DNA of 10,874 nt, taken from the NCBI GenBank assembly GCA_004151065.3, contig NWUY0300053488.1, positions 1-10,874 of the forward strand. Direction: 5' to 3'. The DNA is from Larix sibirica. Lineage: Eukaryota; Streptophyta; Pinopsida; Pinales; Pinaceae. Below are positions 1 through 7,642 of this stretch, piece by piece. Below the pieces are notes generated by a model. The model did not search any database, was not told the origin of the DNA, and saw only the letters and a list, made by a program, of their open reading frames with translations. Numbering within the stretch: the stretch's first letter is position 1; every line of letters starts with the position of its first letter. Made by a program: the position numbers and the translations under genes.

Positions 1-1785
1 GTCATTTCCCCCTCTTTGGGGGTATGCTAGTTATTTTTATTTTCCGACAATTTCCCCTCCCAGCAAGGTATATTGTCACTTTATTATTTCCTATCAAGAG
101 TTTTTCAATTTTAAATATTTAAAAATTAATTTTTTATTTTCAATCAATTAAATTTTATATATAAATATATTAGAATATTTGCAAACTTTATAAAATAGTT
201 TTTTAATTAATGTAAAGTCAAACTGATACAGAGACCAACCGATCGCTATATTCCGTGCAAGGCAGGGACTAATAAATATGATGGCTAAAGTGACATAGAA
301 TTTCTTAACAATATATGATTAATATAGTGAGATCAAGTCATTAAAAATACATCATAACCTTTGTGCATTAGTATTAATAGTGAAAATCCGTCCAAAAAAA
401 TGCATAACCGTAAAATAATTATGGATTTCATAACATAAAAAATTTCACGTTGTTTATTGGCTCATTAAAAAATGATGAGTAATCACCCTATTGCAATTGC
501 AAAACTATTATTTTTCATTTTTTTTTGCAACAAAAATTTCAGGTGGAAACTTCTCTGTACTTACTCTCAATTATAGAAGGTACCTAGTACAAACCTATCG
601 ACATAGATTATGGTGTTTGACTTGGTATGAACATCAAGTCAACTATGCAACATAGGAATCCAACTTAAGGAGTTGATTCAAAAACCTCCCAAATGAAGTT
701 CAAAGCACTCAACCACTAAAATTAGTTTTCATCTTAGATTTTATCTCAATATTTATTAATATATATATTTTTTTTTTAAATTTGAGAGGCCAAGTTCCTA
801 CATAACAAGCTCAATCATGCCTCAATTCACTTATAGGAAATGACACTTTTCCTAGCATCTCATCATGGCCATCCAAGGGTAAAAAAAAACTCAATTTCTG
901 AATAGGATAGTTACATAATGGCTACTATACACAATGGAGGAGGAGATTGCATTTCAAAACTTGCATTCAAGGGACAACTTTTTATATCATGCCCCTAGAA
1001 TTTTGAAGACGATGTATTATTATCAACCTTTCCCAAACACACTTTTATGAATTGATGGGAAATAATTTAGTTCTTCACTCACGATAAACAATAAATTGAG
1101 CCTTGAATCATGATTTCATTGGAATTGTCATGATAGAATAGACCCAGGGGAACCCTTCTCACATGAAAAAATTCCATGTAGTTATTTTCCTAATGATTTG
1201 AAGAAACTAGGTTTTACCTAGTGGAAGGTATTGATGCCAAAATTAGAATCTAGGAAAGAACACAAAATCGGCGAGAACCTTGCACTCTCCACCAACAAAA
1301 TCGAACGATGCTTGCTTGAGAATCCCCCTACTGAATTCATAAATCTTCAAAATAATTCACTATTTGTCCCGTGCTTCACATGTTGACCTTGATTTAGAGC
1401 CACGGTTTCTGAGGATTGTCATTATATGGAAACAAGAAGAAAAGTTGTCCCATGAAACCCGTGCATTATATATGTGAACACAATCAAGATGGAGGAGTGT
1501 GCTTGGAAACCTGTGTAAGCCTTATTCCCGGATAGATTGTGATGAATCCCAACCTCCTTACCAAAGTTATAGAGGAACATTGAATCCATTATTTTGGAGT
1601 TTAATGCATTTAATCTCTTGCTTGTGTGAGCTTGTGTGAGCAAAGTGGAGATCCCTTTGCCTAGTCTGGAATGTACTAGACGAATTGATGAGGATTAGGT
1701 CTTGGAACGTAAACATCTTATGCATGATAATTTATGCAACATGGCTCAAGTTGGTGACCCCATTTTTTTTCTATGAGAATCCCTT
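1..1785. other. AT-rich stretch without supportable genes
   Basis: No domain, RNA gene or long frame could be supported here on either strand. The first 900 bases are rich in A/T runs, for example ten T at 768-777 and a long A/T block at about 110-200. A small hairpin (five C at 8-12 facing five G at 18-22) lies at the left edge, and a ten-base unit (CTTGTGTGAG) is repeated twice at 1621-1640. A 73-codon open frame on the minus strand at 1422-1643 matches nothing I recognise, and the opposite strand is also nearly open there. It is therefore left uncalled. Confidence 0.6.
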
Positions 1786-2128
1786 CTAATTCCTCGAAGC
1801 ATTATTAGATTCTGCATCAGCTTCTTCATTTTGATGACGAAGAACATGAAAAAATCGAATATTGTCGAAATTCTTGCCCTTAGTTATCCATCTACACAGA
1901 GCAATGTCCTTAGGAGGGGAGGCACTTAGTATAATTTTTATCATGATATCAGAGTCTCCAATCACAAAGCGCTGGTCTCGTCCGAGCAAATGTGCTTGAA
2001 GAAGGCCTTGATAAAGAGTTACAAATTCTACTTGGTTGTTTGTGGTCTTTCCTAGTCCCCACTTAGAGTCCAATTCTTCATGTCCTTCGATATCGAGAAT
2101 GATCCCCTGCACCAGCCACCTCTAGGTT
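1786..2128 (-). pseudogene. Retroelement RNase H domain fragment (copy A)
   Basis: This is a fragment of a type I RNase H domain as found at the C-terminal side of plant retroelement polyproteins, where it degrades the RNA strand of RNA/DNA hybrids during reverse transcription. The clean frame is 108 codons (2112 down to 1786). Numbering from its GTG start, family hallmarks are the TNNQVE motif with the second catalytic acid E29, the IGDSD motif with D53, and the C-terminal FFHVLRHQNEEAD motif with H89 and D99. The first catalytic Asp and the GNPG turn are not intact. A neighbouring frame at 2128-2105 reads NLEVAGAG, close to the usual NPG-AGAGG strand, so a small deletion near 2104 has shifted the frame. 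No reverse transcriptase precedes it. A run of eight A on the minus strand (1764-1771) lies just after the stop and might be a tail, but no target-site duplication was found. Whether it came from a LINE or an LTR element is undecided; similarity to the copy at 5955 favours LINE. Confidence 0.8.
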
Positions 2129-2437
2129 GGTTAGTTAACTTAGTTAATGGAGTCATTCCTTTTAATGATATGAATCCTCTATTTAGTTGTATATGTTAAT
2201 TTACAATGTTCTTTAATTAAAATGCAACTATGGTTAGTTAAGAAACAATGATAAGGGCTAAAATGAAAAGGTGAGAACAAATAAATGAATGAAAGCCCAT
2301 TACTAAAAGAAACAACTATCCAGAATAAATAAATTTGATTTGTTAATAATCACTTCTTGCACACTAAATCAATTGAAAGCATGAATAAAATAGTTTGTAA
2401 AATGCTTATATCAGTCTCATAACATTTACACTACATA
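2129..2437. other. AT-rich spacer, nothing seen
   Basis: No frame, RNA gene or repeat could be supported between the RNase H relic and the microsatellite block. The stretch is A/T-rich with scattered stops in all frames. Remnants of the RNase H parent element may extend into its first few dozen bases, but I could not read them convincingly. Confidence 0.5.
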
Positions 2438-2505
2438 CATTATGCAACTATCAAGCATGTAAACAAATCCAACAATGGTGTGTTTTAAAACAAATATTTA
2501 GATGT
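2438..2505 (+). repeat. Direct repeat flanking microsatellite, left copy
   Basis: This unit starts CATTATGCAACTATCAAG and recurs at 2651 with a spacing of 213 bases. The first 46 bases match with three differences, and the following 22 bases match more loosely. The two copies bracket the CT/CA microsatellite, so the array plus flank appears to have been duplicated, or the microsatellite expanded inside a tandem duplicate. Confidence 0.8.
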
Positions 2506-2509
2506 ACAA

Positions 2510-2650
2510 CTCTCTCTCTCTCTCTCTCTCCCTCTCTCTCTCAAGACACACATGCACGCACGCTCACACACACACACAAATATGCACACATACACCCATG
2601 CGTGTGCACGCATTTGCATGCACCTACACACTCACAGACTCCCACAGACA
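2510..2650 (+). repeat. Compound (CT)n-(CA)n microsatellite
   Basis: A nearly pure CT run covers about 2510-2542, interrupted once by CCC. It is followed to 2650 by a degenerate CA/TG-rich stretch with CACACACACACACA and alternating TGCACGCA-type words. A seven-base inverted repeat (ATGCGTG, two-base gap, CACGCAT) sits at 2598-2613. The alternating purine-pyrimidine character is typical of Z-DNA-prone sequence. No function is implied. Confidence 0.92.
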
Positions 2651-2718
2651 CATTATGCAACTATCAAACATGTAAACAACTCCAAGAATGGTGTGTCACA
2701 TAGCAAATAATTATATGT
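2651..2718 (+). repeat. Direct repeat flanking microsatellite, right copy
   Basis: This is the second copy of the unit at 2438, beginning CATTATGCAACTATCAAA. It follows directly after the CA-rich part of the microsatellite. Divergence is concentrated in the distal third of the unit. Confidence 0.8.
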
Positions 2719-2840
2719 TGAGTTAAATAATGACCCATTATCAAGTGTAAAACTGGAAAAAAACATAAGGTAGAAAACTAACATAAGCAATGAAAACATT
2801 ATACAAAATGAAAAAGAGACATGCAAAACAACCCATGAAT

Positions 2841-2846
2841 TTTATT
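2841..2846 (-). promoter_or_regulatory. Possible poly(A) signal of the minus-strand relic
   Basis: On the minus strand this reads AATAAA, about 100 bases beyond the stop at 2947-2949 of the possible terminal exon. That spacing suits a plant 3' untranslated region. AATAAA is frequent by chance in A/T-rich DNA, so the call depends on the exon being real. Confidence 0.35.
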
Positions 2847-3024
2847 AAGAAAGTGTTTGTACAACTAGATGATCACAAAAATCTAGCAGTTGGTTTGACT
2901 TTGTGCAAAGAAGATGTTTCTAAGACCATTTGTTGCTCATAACATTTCAAGAACCCAAGCTAGGTGAAGCCTTAGACATTGTGAATCTATTACCAACCTC
3001 ACACTCAGGTTGTTTGGAAGTGAC

Positions 3025-3119
3025 CTGCATTCACAAAAGGATTAGTTTTGATAAACATTTGTAGGTAAATTAAAGCATGAAGAAAATTAACTAGATATTA
3101 TCTCATGAGGGAAACATAC
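3025..3119 (-). other. Possible terminal intron of the minus-strand relic
   Basis: Read on the minus strand this 95-base segment begins GTATGTTTCC and ends TTTTGTGAATGCAG, matching plant splice-site consensus at both ends, and is A/T-rich like a plant intron. Both flanking segments look coding. The phases do not agree: the upstream exon ends after one base of a codon, while the downstream exon reads well from its first base. This weakens the call, or points to a later indel. Confidence 0.35.
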
Positions 3120-3860
3120 CAACTTTTAACCTTAATTTTGGACAATTAGATGTAGCCTTCTTGCCATTGTTAGGCCGTGGAAGGGGTTGAGAATGAAAAT
3201 TGAATAAAGGAGAATCAAAGCATAAGTTGTACCTACTCACTTCTTCCCCTTGCTCTATGGCATATGCATCTTATTTATGAGCGAAGTTGGAGACCCCGGG
3301 CCTTTCAAGTTTCTTGAACATTTGGACTTCTTTTGATGACACTTCAATTTATTTTACAAGCTTATTTCATTCGTCAAAAGATATTTAAACGGATTTAATT
3401 TTCATGACTTAATCTCCCATAACATTCCCCTTTTTACAATTGATCATTTTCTCTTTTTGACCGTAAGAAAAACTTTAATAATTACAATAAGCATGCTAAT
3501 ATAATGAGAATATATTGTTCTCTTCTAAAGTATTTAATGAATACATATATTTTGGCTTTGTTTTGTTGATGGCATACGTAAGTTCTTGTACTAAGATTTT
3601 TCATTTGTATCCATTATCCCTTCTAATTTTATATCTTTAAATGACTATGCAATATAAATCTTAGCACATTTTTTAAGATCATCACCTTGAGGGTAAGTGG
3701 TTTCCAAGTCATTTTCCAAAACTGAAATTTGATAGATGTGTCTTGTAATTGCCTTTAAAGAGAATGTCGTAGGTTGTCAATTGTAACCCTACGCTTAAGT
3801 CAACATAAAACTCTATAAAGCCACCTCACCTCACTTTGCAATAACACATTTCATTTGCCC

Positions 3861-3989
3861 AAAATATAACATGTTTGACATATTTTCCCAAAGAATCCAT
3901 GACAAGACCATAATTCTAAAGTTGAAAAGGTACAAAACCTAAATGGTCAAATGCAATTATCATGTTAGCATTTAAATGACCATTGAACC
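3861..3989 (-). repeat. 129-bp tandem repeat, unit 1
   Basis: The 129-base unit repeats immediately at 3990-4118, with about 13 differences (about 90% identity by hand count). On the minus strand it encodes 43 codons, FNGHLNANMIIAFDHLGFVP and onward to the IFW end, with a TAG at 3916-3918. The length is an exact multiple of three, so the duplication keeps the frame of the surrounding relic. The differing codons give mostly similar residues. Confidence 0.92.
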
Positions 3990-4118
3990 AAAATATAACA
4001 TGCTCCACATATTTTCCCAAAGAATCTATGACAACACCATAATTCTAAAGTTGAAAAGGTACAAAACCTAAATTGTCAAATGCGATTACCGTGTTAGAAT
4101 TTAAAAGGCCATTAAACC
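3990..4118 (-). repeat. 129-bp tandem repeat, unit 2
   Basis: This is the upstream copy relative to the coding strand. It reads FNGLLNSNTVIAFDNLGFVP and onward on the minus strand and shares the same TAG (4045-4047) after the FQL residues. Because both copies carry the stop at the same place, the stop either predates the duplication or lies at a splice acceptor: the preceding bases TTTTCAACTTTAG are pyrimidine-rich and resemble one. Confidence 0.92.
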
Positions 4119-5688
4119 TAAAAGTATGTCAGATTACAAAATTGGGAATTATCACAATCATTCGAATGCTTGAGAAAAAGTTTGATTTCAAAATTGCAGC
4201 ATTTAACCTAATTTGAGAGGTTAGATTTCTTTATTGGAGCAAATTTTGATTGTAGATGTTAGAATGTGGAAGGGACTTTTGGAAAGGGCATGATCCTTTG
4301 ATTGGACTCTAATTTAGAAATTAGGTGAAGCTTATCCTTCGAAGTGAACATTTGGAAGGGTCTGATTCCTAAATCAAGCTTGATCAAGCAAACAAAGGGC
4401 TCTACATTTGGAGCCAAATTGAGAATGAAACCAATGTCTAAATCATTCATGATCAAGGAATCATGCCCCTGTAAAGTCATATTTTGAATTTTCAAATTTT
4501 ATAAGAGAGGCTCAATCACAAAATGGGCCCTAATTCGAAAATAGTACTTTCAAACATTAAAAGAAAGCATGTTCTGGAGAAGCCCAATTGATACACCATG
4601 CCTCCTTATCTCAATGATGAAACCCTAAATAAAGCTTCATAGTATTTTTGAGGCAGTTTATAGTACATAAATGCCAAATGGTGTAGGAGAAAAATATATG
4701 ATACATGTTAAGTGAGGAATGCATGGCATTGAATTGGAGAGTAAAACCAAATTGACGATGCAAAACCATTAACTATGATAAAATACATTGCAAAATATAA
4801 TGATCAACCATGCATATGATAAAGGTAAGTCCAACGAATATCAAACAACCATTTATTAAATTTTAGAAAAATAAGATCAATCGAAAGAAATCATGGTTGA
4901 AAATTTATAAGTGGGTCCCCAATTAGGTAGACTTGGGGGTTGTTGAGGCCTCAACAAATGGAAACACATTGGGTGAAGCAAATTTGTTTCTATATTTGCA
5001 ATAGTGTTGCATTTCTTTGTATAACAATACATTTTTTCTTCATTTATAAAATTGTTTTCTAATGAAAGAAATGACATGGTTATAGTGTGAATTAAGAGAT
5101 ATATTGCACTGAGAAGTTGTAGATATTCATATCAATATTTTGCATTTTAATTTTCACACTTAGATTTTATGGGCATATGATGTTTTTGTTGCACCTCAAA
5201 ATTCAATCAAAATCCAAACAATTGGATTGTGGTGAAATGTATAGGCAACTTCTTCAAAATTTCAAACAATTTTGTTTTCTAAAGAGAGTTCAACAAAGGT
5301 GCACAAGTATGTATTTTAATGCATTTTTGTTTACAAGCAAGTATAATGTTTCAATAGTGTCTTCTTTTTATATTTGTGCATGTTAGATCCACTACCAGAA
5401 ATATATTCTTGATCTTCAAATATGTTTTTTTAAGTCCATTCTTTTTTTCACATCTAAAAAAAATATGTTTGGGAATTTACATTGTTTAGGTACACTCTCA
5501 AAATATTTGGAATCAAATCTATTTTTTCCTATGAAGATAGGACATGTGAGTGTTGTCGGATATATTATGTATGATTCACAGAATTTGAATGAAAGTAACT
5601 ATGTATATTGGTAGTTTTTGGCTTTGAAAAAGTTGACAAACATGGAATAAAGTCAATCCCATGGTGCCACCAAACAAAGTGGCAACAT
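4119..5688. other. Mostly featureless stretch
   Basis: A 78-codon minus-strand open frame at 4495-4259 (containing NVEPFVCLIKLDLGIRPFQM) lies upstream of the minus-strand relic but in a different frame. It could be an earlier exon or chance, and I do not call it a gene. Other short frames at 4877-5077, 5177-5386 and 5576-5761 have the low-complexity composition of A/T-rich noise. No repeats of note or RNA genes were seen. Confidence 0.5.
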
Positions 5689-5817
5689 GGGAAGATCGTG
5701 ACATATAATTATTTGTAATCATTAGTAGGAGGGGAATATCATGATAGAGAAGCATTTGCAATCATTATCAAAAGGGGAAGATCATGGCATGAATCATTGA
5801 TAGTAATTGGTCTATAT
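5689..5817 (+). repeat. 43-bp tandem repeat, about 2.5 copies
   Basis: The units begin GGGAAGATCGTGACAT (5689), GGGAATATCATGATAG (5732) and GGGAAGATCATGGCAT (5775), each start exactly 43 bases after the last. Units one and two align throughout with moderate divergence, including a shared AATCATTA word. Unit three matches well over its first 16 bases and then drifts. It lies about 120 bases before the LINE insertion and is not part of it. Confidence 0.75.
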
Positions 5818-5936
5818 GTCATAGATGATATCATATCCCCATCTTCAAGTTAAAATATCCTCAAAGGATGCTTGGAAAGCTTTAAAATAATTGTATGGAA
5901 TTTATGAGACTTTATGGATTTATGTGTCTTGTGCCT

Positions 5937-5954
5937 AAGAAATTAGTTTAATCA
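5937..5954 (+). repeat. Target-site duplication, left copy
   Basis: The 18 bases AAGAAATTAGTTTAATCA recur perfectly at 7625-7642, directly after a poly(A) run. The first two A of the right copy are ambiguous with the tail, so the duplication is 16-18 bases. On the bottom strand the implied nick is TTTCTT/AGG, which resembles the T-rich/A preference of LINE endonucleases. Confidence 0.95.
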
Positions 5955-6311
5955 GGGGCGACAAGCACGAGAGGGGTGCTTTATGATCCCAAGGGACAAG
6001 TGGTACTAAAATTTGTTAGGGGCCTAGGTAGAAAGACAAACAATCAATCCAGATCCTATGCTTTGTTGCAAGGATGAAAGCTAGCACAGAGAGCATGTAT
6101 CTCCTCCTTATCAATCCTAGGGGATTCTTATTTGGTAATGAATCACTTTGTTCTTAACACACAAGCCAAAAAAATGAACCTCCAAAGGAAAATAGAATGA
6201 ATCAAATATCAAATCCAACATTTTGATCAAGTCTATTAATGGCACATACTCCGAGAGCTAAACGAAGTTGCTGACCAGGAATCCAACTTAGTGGTTGGGT
6301 TGACAAAGTGA
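5955..6311 (+). pseudogene. LINE RNase H domain relic (copy B)
   Basis: One frame runs 118 codons from the very first base of the insertion, with three internal stops (6075-6077, 6198-6200, 6237-6239), and ends at TGA 6309-6311. It opens with GATSTRGVLYDPKGQ, so the truncation falls just after where the family's first catalytic Asp should be. The TNNQ motif follows at residues 28-31, but the catalytic Glu is replaced (NNQSRSYALLQG; Arg at position 33). The GDS motif with catalytic Asp57 and the C-terminal HILRELNEVAD motif with His97 and Asp107 are kept. No frameshift is needed. Compared with copy A at 1786 it is clearly related but diverged. The domain normally removes RNA from the element's hybrid; this copy is inactive. 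Confidence 0.88.
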
Positions 6312-6542
6312 CAGTTAATGCTAAATAAGAGGGACTTCGGGTGGGACATGATCCCATAAGTATGGATATTAAGTGGAAGGGACGTGTGGAATTCTCAACT
6401 CATGCATGAAGGCACCAAGTGTCATTTCGCAGTAGGATGAGATCATGCAAACATGTGGGAAACTAAATGGAATTAAATACCACATGAAGGAAATCTATTC
6501 ATCCATTTTGGCAATCGGAATGTCCACAAATAAAATGATTAG

Positions 6543-6737
6543 GGTGGGAGCTCAAAGGTACATTCTTGTATAAGGGTAAATTATGGGATTTCATGGAGTA
6601 TTATAGCTAAAAAGGAGGTGGATCTGGACAACATTAAATCTCCCCAACATAAATCCTTTCTCCTCCATGAAGGATGGTCAAAGGTGGATCAAAGGTACAT
6701 CTCCGAACAAAAGGTGACAGAAGGGAACATAAAATAA
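6543..6737 (+). pseudogene. LINE C-terminal coding tail, first block
   Basis: Sixty-four open codons follow a TAG at 6540-6542 and end at TAA 6735-6737. The block contains SIIAKKEVDLDNIKSPQHKS and FLLHEGWSKVDQRYISEQK. The composition is protein-like and hydrophilic. It lies between the RNase H relic and the coiled-coil block inside the same insertion. No family recognised. A 67-codon minus-strand open frame over the same bases is a shadow. Confidence 0.45.
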
Positions 6738-6833
6738 GAATCCATGCCGAGAAACGGAGAAAGATGATGCTGGAGAACTTGCATTTGCCATCATCTCCGA
6801 AGAATTGAAGATGAGAACAAAGAGACCAACTAG

Positions 6834-7154
6834 TCACTAAGAAGGATTGTCCAAGAATTTGACCAAGACTTGGGCATTCTGGAGCTGCACCTGAATTGGG
6901 AAGAAGACACCAAAGTGTAGGAAAACGAGGAAGTTTTCCAAAGGGAAATGGACCTGATAGAAGATTTAACCAAGGAAAAAGAAAACAATGCTAAGCTAGA
7001 GGAAAAAATCCACACATTGGAATCCCAATTGGTATATATACAATTTTGTATCGGAACTCTGGAAATGGGATCCACCCCTACATCTGCCAACTTTCTTCGG
7101 TCCAACTCTCTTCAGGATGTCGACTCCGGGTTTGAGCCCCAAAAATTTGTATAG
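6834..7154 (+). pseudogene. LINE C-terminal coiled-coil block
   Basis: From 6834 to the TAG at 7152-7154 there are about 106 codons with a single internal TAG (6918-6920). The block reads IVQEFDQDLGILELHLNWEE, then EVFQREMDLIEDLTKEKENN and KLEEKIHTLESQLVYIQF, a charged stretch with Leu/Ile at heptad-like spacing that predicts a coiled coil of about 45 residues. A less regular Ser/Thr/Pro-containing end follows (GSTPTSANFLRSNS). The ATG at 6948 gives a 68-residue product in the same frame, but the sense continues upstream of it. An alternative reading just upstream (AFAIISEELK, about 6783-6812) suggests a frameshift near 6810. The role is unknown; coiled coils in retroelement proteins often mediate oligomerisation. 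Minus-strand open frames here are shadows. Confidence 0.55.
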
Positions 7155-7617
7155 CCTAAGTCCGAGTTTGCATCCCACTAACTAGAGGCTTACAGGTTTT
7201 GAAAAATAAATATCATGTCCTATAGAAAAATAGTTAGATTATTAGTCGTGGAATTTTTTAGTAGCACCATAGAAAAATCAATTGGTTGGAATCTATAAAG
7301 TCTTTTAAAATGTCAATTGAATGCTCTTGGGATGTTTATTTTCTATCATGTATAATTTTTGAGTTCTTAGTTAGGGAAGGACATTTTGGGATCTAAATGT
7401 TCTCCACAAGGTCTTTGTCATGCCCATGGGCCATTTTATATCTCAGCAGAAAGTTTCTGTCATGCCCTCAAGCTCAATGTTCAATAGATGGTGGAGGGTT
7501 AGAACAGTCAGTGCCTAGTCAGTCTTGAACTTTGGCCTTCGGGAAACCTCTGTACTTCAGCTGCATGGGGAAACCCCACAACCTCCTTTTTAATATAAAT
7601 ATTTTAACCATTCTTGT
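7155..7617 (+). other. LINE 3' untranslated end
   Basis: No frame persists after 7154. Near the end lie the words CTTTGGCCTTCGGGAAACCT and a perfect five-base hairpin with a three-base loop, TGGGG-AAA-CCCCA (7566-7578), about 40 bases before the poly(A). The final stretch before the tail is A/T-rich (TTTTTAATATAAATATTTTA). In known LINEs, 3'-end structures of this kind can be recognised by the element's own reverse transcriptase; here that is inference only. Confidence 0.7.
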
Positions 7618-7624
7618 AAAAAAA

Positions 7625-7642
7625 AAGAAATTAGTTTAATCA
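7625..7642 (+). repeat. Target-site duplication, right copy
   Basis: Identical over 18 bases to 5937-5954, immediately following the poly(A) run of the LINE. After it the host sequence resumes with CTAAATTTTTTATC. Removing 5955-7642 would restore the presumed empty site. Confidence 0.95.

Larger units (their letters stand above)
2947..4116 (-). pseudogene. Decayed coding tract of unknown family
   Basis: Reading the minus strand downward from 4116, one frame (codons ending at 4114, 3985, 3346, 3022 and so on) carries successive protein-like blocks: two copies of a 43-codon unit; a block reading GGFIEFYVDLSVGLQLTTYD and onward (3825-3712); KILVQELTYAINKTKPKYMY; QKEKMINCKKGNVMGD; then a 76-codon block (3348-3121) with one internal TAA at 3271-3273, containing KEVQMFKKLERPGVSNF and FDSPLFNFHSQPLPRPNN. 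The last block (3024-2947) reads VTSKQPECEVGNRFTMSKAS and stops at 2947-2949. Between the last two blocks lies a possible 95-base intron (3119-3025) with GTATGT donor and TGCAG acceptor. Splicing there would, however, change the frame, so either an indel has occurred or there is no intron. By hand I count about 21 internal stops in 390 codons, only modestly below chance for this base composition. I do not recognise the family. The evidence is the shared frame, the codon-multiple duplication and the protein-like composition. Confidence 0.4.
5955..7626 (+). mobile_element. 5'-truncated LINE-type retrotransposon
   Basis: This insertion of about 1.67 kb is defined by the perfect 18-base duplication at its two ends and by the poly(A) (7618-7626) at its 3' end, the signature of target-primed reverse transcription. 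It starts abruptly within an RNase H domain, so reverse transcriptase and endonuclease are absent and it cannot have moved on its own since insertion. In order it holds a stop-ridden RNase H relic (5955-6308), a decayed coding tail with a coiled coil (about 6543-7154), and a 3' region with a hairpin before an A/T-rich terminus. The intact target duplication means the insertion is not extremely old, while the stops suggest the source copy was already damaged or that decay followed insertion. Confidence 0.92.

Noticed and set aside
1422-1643. 73-codon minus-strand open frame
   Set aside because: No recognisable motif, and the opposite strand is almost equally open; it cannot be told apart from chance.
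1764-1771. Eight A on the minus strand just after RNase H copy A, as a possible poly(A) tail
   Set aside because: I searched for a duplicate of the following bases (TGGGGTCACCAAC) near the other side of the relic and found none; the run is short.
2508-2650. Regularly spaced repeats as a CRISPR-like array
   Set aside because: The repeats are dinucleotide microsatellite sequence with no unique spacers, and the context is eukaryotic.
4259-4495. 78-codon minus-strand ORF as an upstream exon of the 2947-4116 relic
   Set aside because: It is in a different frame, no convincing splice signals join it, and no homology is recognisable; kept only as a note.
4877-5077. 66-codon minus-strand open frame
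   Set aside because: Composition typical of A/T-rich noise and no motif.
5177-5386. 69-codon plus-strand open frame with ATG
   Set aside because: Phe/Lys/Ser/Cys-rich translation of A/T-rich DNA, no domain, no supporting context.
6634-7178. Minus-strand open frames at 6634-6837, 6830-7105 and 6996-7178
   Set aside because: They are antisense shadows of the plus-strand LINE coding tail, which fits the element's orientation and poly(A).
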